The notes under the pieces are model-generated. The model did no database searches and was not told the origin of the DNA. It saw only the letters and a program-made list of their open reading frames with translations. A DNA stretch of 64,000 bases, from assembly GCF_039414295.1 (NCBI RefSeq), contig NZ_JBCITM010000003.1, positions 62,001 to 126,000 of the forward strand, written 5' to 3'. This DNA comes from Anoxynatronum sibiricum. GTDB lineage: Bacteria; Bacillota; Clostridia; Peptostreptococcales; Tindalliaceae. Position 1 is the first letter of the stretch, and each line of letters starts with the position of its first letter. The translations under genes and the position numbers were made by a program. Shown in pieces: positions 52,058 through 61,668 of the stretch.

Positions 52058-55000
52058 ATGAATCCCATGAAAAGAAATCTTTCCAAACAACTTATTGCCT
52101 TGATCTTGACCATGGCACTGGTCCTGACTTCACTGCTGGTGGGTTTTCCTGTGGAAGTTCTTCGAGCCAACGCAGCATCTGGATCTCTTGTCATCACCGG
52201 AACAGGGGTGGAGCGTGAGGTGACGCTAACCCAGTCTGACTGGCAAAACATCAATCATCCTCAGATGGTAGAACGTATTTTTTCTTCCAATAACAATTTC
52301 AACTTCCATAAAATTTGGCAGGTCAAAGGGTTTGACCTGTTTTTACTGCTGGAGGAAGCTGGATTTAAGGGGGGCGGGGCACAAAAGGTTACTTTCATTG
52401 CAGCCGATGGGTTTAAACGAACCTGGACGGTGGATGAATTAATGGCATTGTCGGTCCATCCAGACATGACGCCAGGGAGTGCTGTGAAAGTGACTCCCGT
52501 GATTGGCAGCTTTCGGACAGAACTGTTGGATGTGCCGGGGAATGAACTGAAAGCTCCTGTGACCTGGTCAGAAAAAGCCCTGTCAACAGCAGACCTTGAC
52601 GGGGAGGGCCCCCGTTTGTATTTGGGTCAGGAATCCGGAAAAGTCAATGACATTAATCAGATGAATTTCATCCGCGACCTGAGGCGCATCGTTGTGGGTG
52701 AGGAACGGCCGGCTGCCTCAACAGGGTCGATGCCGGCTGCATCGGCGGGCGCATTTGGAAACAGTCCCTACCGGCACATTTCCTACGAAGGTGCCCCTTA
52801 TCATATTGATTCAATTACAGGAGCCACCATGACCATTGAAGGCCCAGGAGTGGAGTCTTACCGGGCTTTGTCTCTGCGACAAATTGAAGAAGAAATCGCC
52901 GGCATCCATCGGGATACATATCAGGAAATGATGAATGGTGTTCTTCGTTCTAATCAATATGAAGGCGTTCGGGTGGCGCATCTGTTGGATCATTTTGTAA
53001 CGTTGCGAGAGAATCTTGGTAAAGTGGTTTTTAGGGATGTGAACCGGAGAATCATTGCTTCTTTCACCCTTGATGAAATTAGAGACCAACAGCGGGGAAT
53101 GATGGTGGCTTATGGCATTAACGAAGTACCACTGGTTTATGAGCGGACAGATGCCGGTTACCAGGCCGTCGCAGCCAATGATAATGGATGTTTTAAACTT
53201 GTTTATCATCCGGCGCCTGGAGAAAAGCCGGTGGCTTTCACCAATGTGGCGTATCTTTATGTGGAGGAGAATACCCGACCAGGCTTTGAGCATGCAGTGC
53301 CTCCTTACAATGATCCAAAGCTGACAAATAATATATTTGCCCTGTCGGGCAGTGGGCTTGGAAAAGAAGTGAACTACACAGTGGCAGAGCTGGAATCAAT
53401 GGCGGCCCTGCACCTTGAAAAGGAATACAGTTTGTCCAATAGTGAACACTATTGGTATTACAATACGTATAAAGGAATACCCCTTTGGGACCTGTTGCTG
53501 GCTTCCGGAATGGATGAAAACATTGATGAAGCCACACCGGTCACCTTTATTGCGGCGGATTATTACCAGATTCCGCCGGTGACTGTGGGTGACTTGAAGC
53601 ACCATGACCGATGGGGGTACTATGAAAAGGATGCCCTGGATCAGGGCGATGGTGAGTTCGACGGAAGCAATGTGCCGGCGTTAAAGAGTGGATACCCAGT
53701 CATGGTGGCGTATGGATTCGATGGATACCCCTATGTACTGCATCCATCAGATGAAGGGCACAACTCAGGCCTTCGGAATGCTGACGGACCGTTACGCATT
53801 ATTTTTGGCAAGCGAAGCTATGACCACACCAATGGATCTCATCAGGTGAAGCTTGCCAAAAGAGTGATAATCGGGGATCCTGCGGATCATACCACCCACC
53901 AGACAGCTCCATACACACAGCTGAATGAGTGGTCGTTGAGTCTGGAAGTGGTTGATGAGGAAGGTGTGAAGGTATCATCAGAAAAAATGAATCTGTCCAA
54001 AGTAGAAGAGTTGGTATATGGTGGCACTCCCAGAGAAAGGGATGCTTCACGGGTGAAAGCTTATTACGTCACTCAAGATGATGATCAGAAGGATCTGGTT
54101 TCTGATCTTTATGAAGGGATTGGGCTTGGTCAGCTGTTGTTCGAAAAAATCGGACTGCCAGGAACCATGGGGACGGTCACCTTCGAGAATGTGGTCGGCG
54201 AAACGCTGACGGTGACGCTGGCAGACATATTAAAAAAAGACTACTTTAATGAAGTCAATGGTTCCAACAACCTCCATCCGCTGCTTGCTTTTGGGAAAAA
54301 TGGATATCCACTGGTTGAAACCGCTGAAAGTGATGGTTATCAAGGTGGCTCCATTCATAATCAAGGCGGTCCACTGAAGGTGATTTTTGGTCAATCGCAA
54401 CAAGGGAGATCCGGGCATCATCTTGACCAGATTATCAGTATCAGGGTGCAGGTGGAGAAAGATCACTGGGCGCATCTATCCATGCCATATGACCAGTATG
54501 CAGATGAAACCATTTCTTTCACCGGGACTGGTGTCAGGCAGGCAACTGTCATCACACTGGCTGAACTGGAGCTGATGCAGCAATATATCACCATGGCAGA
54601 CTACGCAATCGTTGATAGAAACAATCATCAAACCAGGGAAACATATCGGGGAATTGATCTCTATGAATATCTTCGACAGGAAGTTGGCTTGACGGCGGGA
54701 GCCAATGAGGTGACAGTGGTGGCTGCCGACGGCTATAGCCGCACCTTCCTGCTGGAAGAGATTGGTAAAAGAGACTACATTAATGAAGCCAGCGGCGCCA
54801 ATAATCTATTGGTACTGCTGGCCTACGGCAAAAATGAAACGCCTTTGGTGCCGGATGACACTTCTGAAGGCTATGTGTCGACAGTTGATAATGGTGGCGG
54901 TCCCTTGCGCCTGGTGATGGGCCAGACAGAAAAAGGTGACCAGAACAGTGGCAAAATGGTCCGCAATGTGACTGAGATCAAAGTGACTGCAGCAGCGGGT

Positions 55001-56572
55001 GACAGCTGGAAACACAACGTGGGCATGTACACACAGTATCTGGACATTCCTGTTCTTCGGATCACCGGTTCACAGGTGAAAGAACCCCGCACTTTTAGTT
55101 TGAGACAGCTTCAGGCTCTGGATGAGCATATCATACGTGATGTGATTTCCGGCACTGCTGAAGTGGAAGGACTGGTGCTCTGGAATCTGATCAAAGAAGT
55201 GGTGGAACTGACTGACGGTGTCAGCGTTCCCAGTGGGATTCGAGTGTACGCAGGGCCTGGCTACAATCAGCTGCAGGTGACCAATGATGTGATGAATGGC
55301 ATGGTGAACAGCCGGGGAGAAAGGAAAGAAGTACTTCTTGGATACGCACTTAACGGATACCCGCTGGTACCGCATGCTCACAGTGAAGGGTATGTGCACA
55401 ATAATGAATATGGACCGCTGCGGTTGTATGTGGAAGAAAATGAGTCCATGTGGACCAAGTGGGTTGACTGCATCGTGGTGGGCACAGGTGAGTATGAAGA
55501 GCCGTTGGAAAAAGATTTGCAGGCGGATGAGCTGCCCATGGCAACGAGCAATGCTTCCGCGGGATTACCTTCCATGGAACGTACCCCAGGGTACACTTGG
55601 GAAAGCCATCGAAATGATACCGGAGAGGGGCTCCCCTGGGCCAGCGTGAGGGTCATCTCCACTGATCAGCAGGGAGGTCTCTGGGTGGGAACCAATGGCG
55701 GTGGAGCAGCTTACCGTCATGCCGCTGGGGGCTGGACCCTTTTCAATCAGCAGAACAGCCCATTGCCCCACGATACTGTCTATGATATTGCCGTTGATGC
55801 CAGCGGCGGTGTATGGTTTGTTGGTGGAAGTCCTGAGTCTGGAATGGGAATTGTGGAGAAAAAAGGGGAAGAATGGCAGGTATACACCAGTGCCGATGCC
55901 TTACCCACAGGAACTGACTTTGCCCAGGCCATTGCACAGGATTCCCGGGGCGGCATGTGGTTTGGAACGGCAGCAGGACCATTATATCGTTCGGCAGGCG
56001 GTGATTGGCAGCTGATGACAGATGAATCATTGCCAGCCAGCTCAGTGACGGTACTGACCCCTGATGATCAGGGCGGATTGTGGATGGGTTTCTACCCAAA
56101 AGAGACTGAAGCGGGGTATCAGGGTGGCTATGCTTACAGAAATCGAAGCGGTGAAATAACAGTGTACTCTAATGATTCGGGCGAGTTCTCAGGCAGCTGG
56201 ATTCGAGAAATTGCACCTGACCTTCAGGGTGGCGTTTGGATTTCCCGGTTCGGAAAAAACGACTATATAGACCCGCGAGGGAATCGAACCATCTATCACA
56301 GCGACCGGGAACTGCTGCCACATCTGACTGATGAAGACAGCATACGGCTCATATATCCTGACAAAAGTGGAAATGGAATTTGGATCGGAACCACTCAAAG
56401 TGGTTTGTATCATCGAAGTCTCAATGGCACCATCACGGTGAATCATTCTGAAAACATCCTTCCTTTGGCTTCTTTTGACAGTATTTGGACGGTGACAGAA
56501 TCACCTGATGGCCATTTGTGGGTCGGCACCAACGGAGGGATTGTTAAAGGCGTGTTCGGATTTTCCAAGTGA
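52058..56572 (+). CDS. Giant surface protein with about six SUOX-like domains and a beta-propeller
   Basis: A 1504-residue exported protein with signal peptide (about 1-39, ANA-A). Six SUOX-like units follow at about 44-232, 258-405, 420-615, 624-805, 815-985 and 997-1150, recognisable by GTGV/TGTGV starts, KGxxLxxLL helices and GGPLRLVMGQ-type ends. Unit 1 has SSNNNFNFHKIW and ends RLYLGQ...INQ...IVVG. Residues 251-257 read DSITGAT, the motif of ApbE-flavinylated proteins. Residues about 1170-1500 are two-component-regulator-type propeller blades (GGLWVGTNGG, GGVWFVGG, GGMWFGTAAG). Almost no cysteines. It probably binds cofactor-like ligands at the surface; no anchor was seen, so retention is unexplained. 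Confidence 0.82.
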   Translation: MNPMKRNLSKQLIALILTMALVLTSLLVGFPVEVLRANAASGSLVITGTGVEREVTLTQSDWQNINHPQMVERIFSSNNNFNFHKIWQVKGFDLFLLLEEAGFKGGGAQKVTFIAADGFKRTWTVDELMALSVHPDMTPGSAVKVTPVIGSFRTELLDVPGNELKAPVTWSEKALSTADLDGEGPRLYLGQESGKVNDINQMNFIRDLRRIVVGEERPAASTGSMPAASAGAFGNSPYRHISYEGAPYHIDSITGATMTIEGPGVESYRALSLRQIEEEIAGIHRDTYQEMMNGVLRSNQYEGVRVAHLLDHFVTLRENLGKVVFRDVNRRIIASFTLDEIRDQQRGMMVAYGINEVPLVYERTDAGYQAVAANDNGCFKLVYHPAPGEKPVAFTNVAYLYVEENTRPGFEHAVPPYNDPKLTNNIFALSGSGLGKEVNYTVAELESMAALHLEKEYSLSNSEHYWYYNTYKGIPLWDLLLASGMDENIDEATPVTFIAADYYQIPPVTVGDLKHHDRWGYYEKDALDQGDGEFDGSNVPALKSGYPVMVAYGFDGYPYVLHPSDEGHNSGLRNADGPLRIIFGKRSYDHTNGSHQVKLAKRVIIGDPADHTTHQTAPYTQLNEWSLSLEVVDEEGVKVSSEKMNLSKVEELVYGGTPRERDASRVKAYYVTQDDDQKDLVSDLYEGIGLGQLLFEKIGLPGTMGTVTFENVVGETLTVTLADILKKDYFNEVNGSNNLHPLLAFGKNGYPLVETAESDGYQGGSIHNQGGPLKVIFGQSQQGRSGHHLDQIISIRVQVEKDHWAHLSMPYDQYADETISFTGTGVRQATVITLAELELMQQYITMADYAIVDRNNHQTRETYRGIDLYEYLRQEVGLTAGANEVTVVAADGYSRTFLLEEIGKRDYINEASGANNLLVLLAYGKNETPLVPDDTSEGYVSTVDNGGGPLRLVMGQTEKGDQNSGKMVRNVTEIKVTAAAGDSWKHNVGMYTQYLDIPVLRITGSQVKEPRTFSLRQLQALDEHIIRDVISGTAEVEGLVLWNLIKEVVELTDGVSVPSGIRVYAGPGYNQLQVTNDVMNGMVNSRGERKEVLLGYALNGYPLVPHAHSEGYVHNNEYGPLRLYVEENESMWTKWVDCIVVGTGEYEEPLEKDLQADELPMATSNASAGLPSMERTPGYTWESHRNDTGEGLPWASVRVISTDQQGGLWVGTNGGGAAYRHAAGGWTLFNQQNSPLPHDTVYDIAVDASGGVWFVGGSPESGMGIVEKKGEEWQVYTSADALPTGTDFAQAIAQDSRGGMWFGTAAGPLYRSAGGDWQLMTDESLPASSVTVLTPDDQGGLWMGFYPKETEAGYQGGYAYRNRSGEITVYSNDSGEFSGSWIREIAPDLQGGVWISRFGKNDYIDPRGNRTIYHSDRELLPHLTDEDSIRLIYPDKSGNGIWIGTTQSGLYHRSLNGTITVNHSENILPLASFDSIWTVTESPDGHLWVGTNGGIVKGVFGFSK

Positions 56573-56781
56573 AACGGCATCAGGAATCAATGAGAATGAT
56601 GGTGAAGGATGCGCCGTAAACGATAGGTGCTGAGTTGATGGACCATGACAGTTGAAGGAGGTGGCGCGATTCGCTGCTTCCTTCCTGTTTGGCGTGGATG
56701 GACTGAAATTTGCCTGAAGCTGAACCCTGAAGGCAGATGAGAAAGAGGAACCAAAGGTAACAGGAAGGCGGCGAATACGGA

Positions 56782-57348
56782 ATGACCATAGGATACACCT
56801 CTGCTCATAAGAAATGGCTTCGATTATTACTGGGTATACTGCTGCTGACTGTTTTATTTACAAATGGTTGTCGCAGTGAAAAAACCGGGGACGACAAGGC
56901 TGTAATCGAAATCAATGGGGAAGGCATTCTGGCTCCTGCAAAGGTAAGCCTGGAACAAATGAAAGGAATGGAGGCCGGATTGGTGGAAGCCGACTTCTTT
57001 TCCCTAAACTCTTACGGAACAAGGGAATACACTGCTTTCAAAGGCGTCTGGCTGTGGCATTTGCTGCAGGAAACCGTTCAACTGAAGACTGATGCCACCC
57101 AGGTGACCATTGTAGCTGAAGATGGCTATCAGGTGACGTACACATTGGAAGAGGTTCAACGGAAAGACTATCTGGACGAGCAAAATCCTGATAGCACCTA
57201 TCCCATGATCATTGCCTGGGAACAGGCGGGTCAGGCCTTTGACCCGGATCAAGGAAATCCATTCCAGCTGGTGATTGGTCAACGGGAGCCAGGTGATGTG
57301 AACAAACCTTATTGGGTGAGACATATCATCACATTGGAAGTTAAGTGA
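56782..57348 (+). CDS. SUOX-like lipoprotein
   Basis: A 188-residue protein. N-terminal hydrophobic segment (about 13-28) ends in FTNGC, a probable lipobox (Cys30). One SUOX-like domain follows: INGEGILAPAKVSLEQMKGM, FKGVWLWHLLQETV, VTIVAEDGYQVTYTLEEVQRKDYLD, MIIAWEQAGQAF, FQLVIGQREPGD, WVRHIITLEV. It is the shortest single-domain member in the operon. The ribosome site is weak (GGAAGG 13 bases upstream), so the start is less sure than others. The 209-base gap before it holds no gene. Confidence 0.8.
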   Translation: MTIGYTSAHKKWLRLLLGILLLTVLFTNGCRSEKTGDDKAVIEINGEGILAPAKVSLEQMKGMEAGLVEADFFSLNSYGTREYTAFKGVWLWHLLQETVQLKTDATQVTIVAEDGYQVTYTLEEVQRKDYLDEQNPDSTYPMIIAWEQAGQAFDPDQGNPFQLVIGQREPGDVNKPYWVRHIITLEVK

Positions 57349-57364
57349 TGGAGAGGATTTTGAA

Positions 57365-58996
57365 ATGAGAGACCTGCAAAGTGCTAATAGCCATAATGAA
57401 CGGCTGACAACTCCCTATCATTGGGTACTGACTGGTTTACTGGTGATCCTGTTTGCCTGCTGCGCCTGTGTTCCACTGGCTGAAAAAAACGTTGAAGTAG
57501 GTGTCATCGGAGGAGTGGTGACTGCTCATGAGAAAGATAAGCTTCAGGTTCGCGCAACAGCGCCTGAAACCATCATCCACTTACCGGAAGCTGAAAAAGA
57601 TGGACAAATGATGAGAATAAATCTGAAAAATGTATGGGCAGCTCATCTTCAGGTGATCCATGAACAAACAGGAGAGACAACAAGGATGACGCCTGTCGCC
57701 TTTGAAACCCTCACACCTACTTCTGTTATGATGCAGGTGCCGTTGACATCTGAACCTCAGAGCATTTATGCAGACTGGAGCCGGAACCTGCCACAGAAAC
57801 CCCTGATCATGGCGGTTGTGGGCGACAATCAGGGAAACGATGATGTGCTGGCTCGGATCATTGAAGAAATCAATGAAACCGAAGCAAGCCTTCTTATCCA
57901 TCTGGGCGATCTGGTGCCATCAGGACAACCGGAAGAATACAGTGCCTTTCTGGAGACCATGGAAGCCCTGACCATTCCCTGGTATGCGGTGCCTGGCAAT
58001 CACGATGTCAGAGGAGATGGAATGGCATACTTTGAATCATTGATAGGTCCCCGGGAAACCGGCTTTCAATTGGGAGATTTCAAGTTTCTTCTGTTGGATA
58101 CTTCTTCCCTGAACATGACAGGGGAGCAACTCAGTCGACTGGAAGCACAGTTAAACCACGTGAAAGACACCCAGCAACTCTTGTTCATGCACTGTCCGCC
58201 AGCGGATCCCCGGGGTCGCAGCCATGGCTTTCTTGATATCGGTGGAGCAGAGGCCTTCTATGAACTGATAGCTGAGCCTGAACTGAAGGTTCAGGGAGTT
58301 TTTGCCGGTCATGTGCATTTGTTCCATCATCGCAATGAAGCAGGAGTCGACCATGTGATCAGTGGTGGTGCTGGTGCCCGGCTCTATGCATCAGAAGATG
58401 AAGGTGGTTTTTATCACTATACGTTGGTCACTCTGGCAAAACCTTTGCTGGTGACACCGATTCCAGTGGAAGCGCCTCCGCGCAGCACTGATGTGGTGAT
58501 CACTGGCAGCAAAGGTGATCTCATTCTGCCAGCGGATACCCTGGATGAAATGGCTGTTTTATCACGAAAGGGAAGCTTTCAGAATTTTCATGGCAATTTT
58601 CGGGGAGAAGGAACTTACCGTGGTGTTCCAGTGAAAGACCTGGTTGACTTGGTGGGGGGTATGACACTTGATGATTTCCTGCGGGTTCATTCCTGGGATG
58701 GCTATCGACAGGATTTTGCCTATGAAAATGTGTATCCTGAGTCATCGGGATGGTACGATGAACAGGGAGATATGGTGTTGGCTATCGCCTATAATCAATC
58801 AACTTTACCCGAATGGGAAGATGGCTACCGAATAGCTTTTTTACCGGATGATGGTGTGTTTGATAACGAGAATCTGCTGAAGACTTCATTGCCAGGTTTG
58901 GGAGGGCATGATTATTTATCAGCAGGCAGTGTATGGGTTCGAATGGTCAACCGCCTGGAGGTGATTCCATGGAATCAACAAGAAACAACACCTTAA
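57365..58996 (+). CDS. Exported metallophosphoesterase fused to a SUOX-like domain
   Basis: A 543-residue protein. N-terminal export segment (about 20-35, LFACCACV; lipoprotein or anchor). Calcineurin-type phosphoesterase about 145-365 with metal ligands Asp154 (VVGDNQGN), Asp182 (HLGDLVPSG), Asn212-His213 (PGNHD), His276 (FMHCPP) and His316/His318 (AGHVHL). The SUOX-like domain is about 375-543 (VVITGSKGDLILPADTLDEM, YRGVPVKDLVDLVGG, HSWDGYRQDF, MVLAIAYNQ, WVRMVNRLEVIP). An extracellular phosphatase tied to a cofactor-binding fold suggests removal of phosphate or nucleotide from a captured compound. The end overlaps the ECF S component by 28 bases. Confidence 0.88.
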   Translation: MRDLQSANSHNERLTTPYHWVLTGLLVILFACCACVPLAEKNVEVGVIGGVVTAHEKDKLQVRATAPETIIHLPEAEKDGQMMRINLKNVWAAHLQVIHEQTGETTRMTPVAFETLTPTSVMMQVPLTSEPQSIYADWSRNLPQKPLIMAVVGDNQGNDDVLARIIEEINETEASLLIHLGDLVPSGQPEEYSAFLETMEALTIPWYAVPGNHDVRGDGMAYFESLIGPRETGFQLGDFKFLLLDTSSLNMTGEQLSRLEAQLNHVKDTQQLLFMHCPPADPRGRSHGFLDIGGAEAFYELIAEPELKVQGVFAGHVHLFHHRNEAGVDHVISGGAGARLYASEDEGGFYHYTLVTLAKPLLVTPIPVEAPPRSTDVVITGSKGDLILPADTLDEMAVLSRKGSFQNFHGNFRGEGTYRGVPVKDLVDLVGGMTLDDFLRVHSWDGYRQDFAYENVYPESSGWYDEQGDMVLAIAYNQSTLPEWEDGYRIAFLPDDGVFDNENLLKTSLPGLGGHDYLSAGSVWVRMVNRLEVIPWNQQETTP

Positions 58997-60051
58997 AGAC
59001 TGACTCAGGAAAAGCGCGCTACTGGCACAACCGTGACTTGCTGATCATTGCCATCCTCAGCGGATTGGGAGGTGTGATGAGCACCTATGTGGGCTACCTG
59101 GGAAATTTGCTAAATCGGATGCTGGGGGTTCCCTTTGGTGCAGGTCAATTTGTTGCCGGGTTGCATGTATTTTGGATTGTGCTGGCGGCAGGATTGGTGC
59201 GTAAACCAGGGGCTGCCACGATGGCCGGATTATTGAAAGGAGTCATTGAACTTCTCACAGGGAGTACTCATGGCGTAGTAATCGTCATGATCTCGTTGGT
59301 ACAGGGATTTCTGGTGGAAGTGGTCCTGCTGCTGTGGCGGCGTCATTCACTGCCGGCTTATATGCTCGCCGGTGGACTGGCTGCTGCTTCCAATGTGGTG
59401 ATGTTTCAGCTCCTCTACTTTTCGGGAGCGCCCATCACCTATCTCTTTTTCATCAGCACTCTGGCTTTTTTTTCTGGCGCATTGTTGGGAGGAAGCTTTG
59501 CCATGAGTGTTATGGAAATGGTTTTTCAGGCACGTCCCATTCGTATGAGTGGTGCTGCCAGCCATGATTTTCAGGCTGATCACAAACGTCAGCGGTTGAA
59601 AGGAAGGCACTGGATCACTCTGGGGCTGACCCTTGCCTTATCTGCAGGAGCACTCTACTACTTTACCTTCGTGTTCGAACTGCCGGGCAGAGGGCCAGCT
59701 CTGCGGGTGGAAGGGGCTGTGGAGAATCCGGCGACCCTGAACCTGTCACAAATGTCCGATGCAACCACCACCATTACAGCAGAGCTGATTGGTGAGATCA
59801 CCCATGTGCCACCTCAGGAATACACAGGCATCCCCATATGGGTAATCCTGAAACAGGTGGAACCATTGCCTGATGCTGTTACTTTGGAAGTGATTGCTTC
59901 AGACGGCTATACAGTGACTTTCAATTTGCAGGACGTGATGGATGACCATGAAATGGTTTTGATTGAAGAATCAGACACACTAAGACTGATAGCCGGCGCT
60001 TACCCTGGCGGCCATTGGGTTAAAATGGTGAATCGTCTTGTGGTCCGATAA
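58969..60051 (+). CDS. YkoE-like ECF transporter S component with C-terminal SUOX-like domain
   Basis: A 360-residue membrane protein. Residues about 22-185 hold six helices similar to the YkoE family of ECF substrate-capture subunits (GGVMSTYVGYLGNLLN, GAGQFVAGLHVFWIVLAAGLV, GLLKGVIELLTGSTHG, YMLAGGLAAASNVVMF). A cytoplasmic linker (186-214) and a seventh helix (216-236) place residues 243-360 outside. That part is SUOX-like (LRVEGAVENPATLNLSQM, YTGIPIWVILKQVE, VIASDGYTVTFNLQDV, WVKMVNRLVV). YkoE of Bacillus handles thiamin-type compounds, but here the fusion and the riboswitch suggest a pterin or molybdopterin ligand. Start after TGGAGG, inside the previous gene. Confidence 0.85.
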   Translation: MESTRNNTLKTDSGKARYWHNRDLLIIAILSGLGGVMSTYVGYLGNLLNRMLGVPFGAGQFVAGLHVFWIVLAAGLVRKPGAATMAGLLKGVIELLTGSTHGVVIVMISLVQGFLVEVVLLLWRRHSLPAYMLAGGLAAASNVVMFQLLYFSGAPITYLFFISTLAFFSGALLGGSFAMSVMEMVFQARPIRMSGAASHDFQADHKRQRLKGRHWITLGLTLALSAGALYYFTFVFELPGRGPALRVEGAVENPATLNLSQMSDATTTITAELIGEITHVPPQEYTGIPIWVILKQVEPLPDAVTLEVIASDGYTVTFNLQDVMDDHEMVLIEESDTLRLIAGAYPGGHWVKMVNRLVVR

Positions 60052-60102
60052 TCGGTTGGAGAACGTCAATAGTAAGGCCAAATGCAGAGAGGGAAAAAAG
60101 AG

Positions 60103-61668
60103 ATGACACCTGTGATTGAAATCAATCAACTTACGTTTACGTATCAAGGGGAACAGAATGCTGCATTATCACAGGTGGATCTACGTCTTTACCCTGGGGA
60201 GTTTATCACCATTACGGGACCCAGTGGGTGTGGCAAGTCCACGCTGGCCATGTGCCTCGCCGGTTTTATCCCCACTGCTTTTCCGGGAGAAATGATGGGG
60301 GAAGTACTGATTCAGGGACACGATACCCGTAAGTACCCTGAGGGAGGGCTTTCGGGAATTGTGGGACTTGTTCAGCAAGATCCCGAGGGGCAGCTCTGCA
60401 CCCTCACCGTCGCTGATGAGGTGGCCTTTGGTCCCGAAAATCTGTGTGTACCGCCGGAAGAGATTCGAAGCCGAGTCATCACATCTCTCGAGGCAGTGGA
60501 TGGTATGCATTTGTTTCATCGTCAGGTGCACACCTTATCAGGAGGAGAAAAACAACGTGTCGCCATTGCTTCGGTACTGGCCATGAAACCTGCTCTCCTG
60601 ATTTTGGATGAACCCACCGCCAATCTGGACCCCCGTTGCACCAGGGAAGTGCTGCAAGTGCTGGCGAAACTGCAGCGGGAACAGGCCGTTTCTCTGGTGA
60701 TTATTGAACACCGACTGGAACAGGTGCTGCCATGGACGGACCGATTGATCCGGATGGATCAAGGAAGGATTGCAAGTAGCATTGACAGGGCTGTAATGCT
60801 CCAGGGAGGGTTGGAGGCGGCATCTCAAACCAGCTATGTACCTGAGGCCTTCGAATCATGCGATCAAAGCAGGCACAGTAAGGCAAGTGACGAAGAAGTA
60901 TCTGTGGCTGAGCAAGCCTTGCTCAGTGTGGAACATCTTCAGGCAGGGTATGAAGACCGAGTGGTTTTGTCAGATGTGAGCTTTCAACTTTCGCCAGGTG
61001 AAACCGTTGCCCTTATGGGTGACAATGGGAGTGGCAAAACCACGTTGATCCTTTCTTTACTTGGAATCATCAAACCTTCTGGAGGAAAAATCTGGTTTCA
61101 GCAGGAAGAGATGACTGGGAAAAAAGTAGCTTATCGTGCCCGGCATATGGGACTGGTTTTTCAAAATCCCCATCACCAGTTATTTGAAAACAGTGTATGG
61201 CGTGAAGCGCTGCTGCCGGCCTCCTTTCTCAGCGAGACTTCTTCTGACGCTGTTGAGGAGATAACCGGAAATCTATTGGAGGATTTCCATCTGATCCAAT
61301 ATCGGGAGAAGAATCCCTTTACCCTCAGTCTGGGAGAAAAAAAGAGATTGGCATTGGTGTCGGTGCTGGCCTATGGTCCATCTCTCCTTATTCTTGATGA
61401 ACCATTGGTGGGCCAGGACCGAGAACGGATGCTGACTTTGATGAATGTGCTTCAGTATCATCGAAGGCAGGGTGGATCAGTACTGATGGTATGTCACGAA
61501 CCGGCAGTGGTGGAAACTTTCTGCCAACGGATCCTGTTTGTGAAGGATGGAAGCATCGCTATTGATGCACCTACGGCAGAGGCCTTTCAAATGTTGAAAG
61601 CCCAAGGACACCATGAATACCTGCCAGCCTGTGGACATGTGCAGATCGGTGAAGAAGGGGGAGACTGA
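60103..61668 (+). CDS. ECF transporter tandem ATPase (YkoD-like)
   Basis: A 521-residue protein with two ATPase domains, as in YkoD or fused EcfA1-EcfA2. Domain 1: Walker A GPSGCGKST (39-47), signature LSGGEKQRVAIASVLAM, Walker B LLILDEPTANLDP. Domain 2: Walker A GDNGSGKTT (about 306), a slightly altered signature LSLGEKKRLALVSVLAYG, Walker B LLILDEPLVGQD. Both Q-loops lie in LVQQDPEGQL and VFQNPHHQL, typical of ECF ATPases. The ATG at 60103 is 9 bases after AGAGAGGG; the ATG at 60082 is possible. Powers uptake with the T and S subunits around it. Confidence 0.93.
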   Translation: MTPVIEINQLTFTYQGEQNAALSQVDLRLYPGEFITITGPSGCGKSTLAMCLAGFIPTAFPGEMMGEVLIQGHDTRKYPEGGLSGIVGLVQQDPEGQLCTLTVADEVAFGPENLCVPPEEIRSRVITSLEAVDGMHLFHRQVHTLSGGEKQRVAIASVLAMKPALLILDEPTANLDPRCTREVLQVLAKLQREQAVSLVIIEHRLEQVLPWTDRLIRMDQGRIASSIDRAVMLQGGLEAASQTSYVPEAFESCDQSRHSKASDEEVSVAEQALLSVEHLQAGYEDRVVLSDVSFQLSPGETVALMGDNGSGKTTLILSLLGIIKPSGGKIWFQQEEMTGKKVAYRARHMGLVFQNPHHQLFENSVWREALLPASFLSETSSDAVEEITGNLLEDFHLIQYREKNPFTLSLGEKKRLALVSVLAYGPSLLILDEPLVGQDRERMLTLMNVLQYHRRQGGSVLMVCHEPAVVETFCQRILFVKDGSIAIDAPTAEAFQMLKAQGHHEYLPACGHVQIGEEGGD

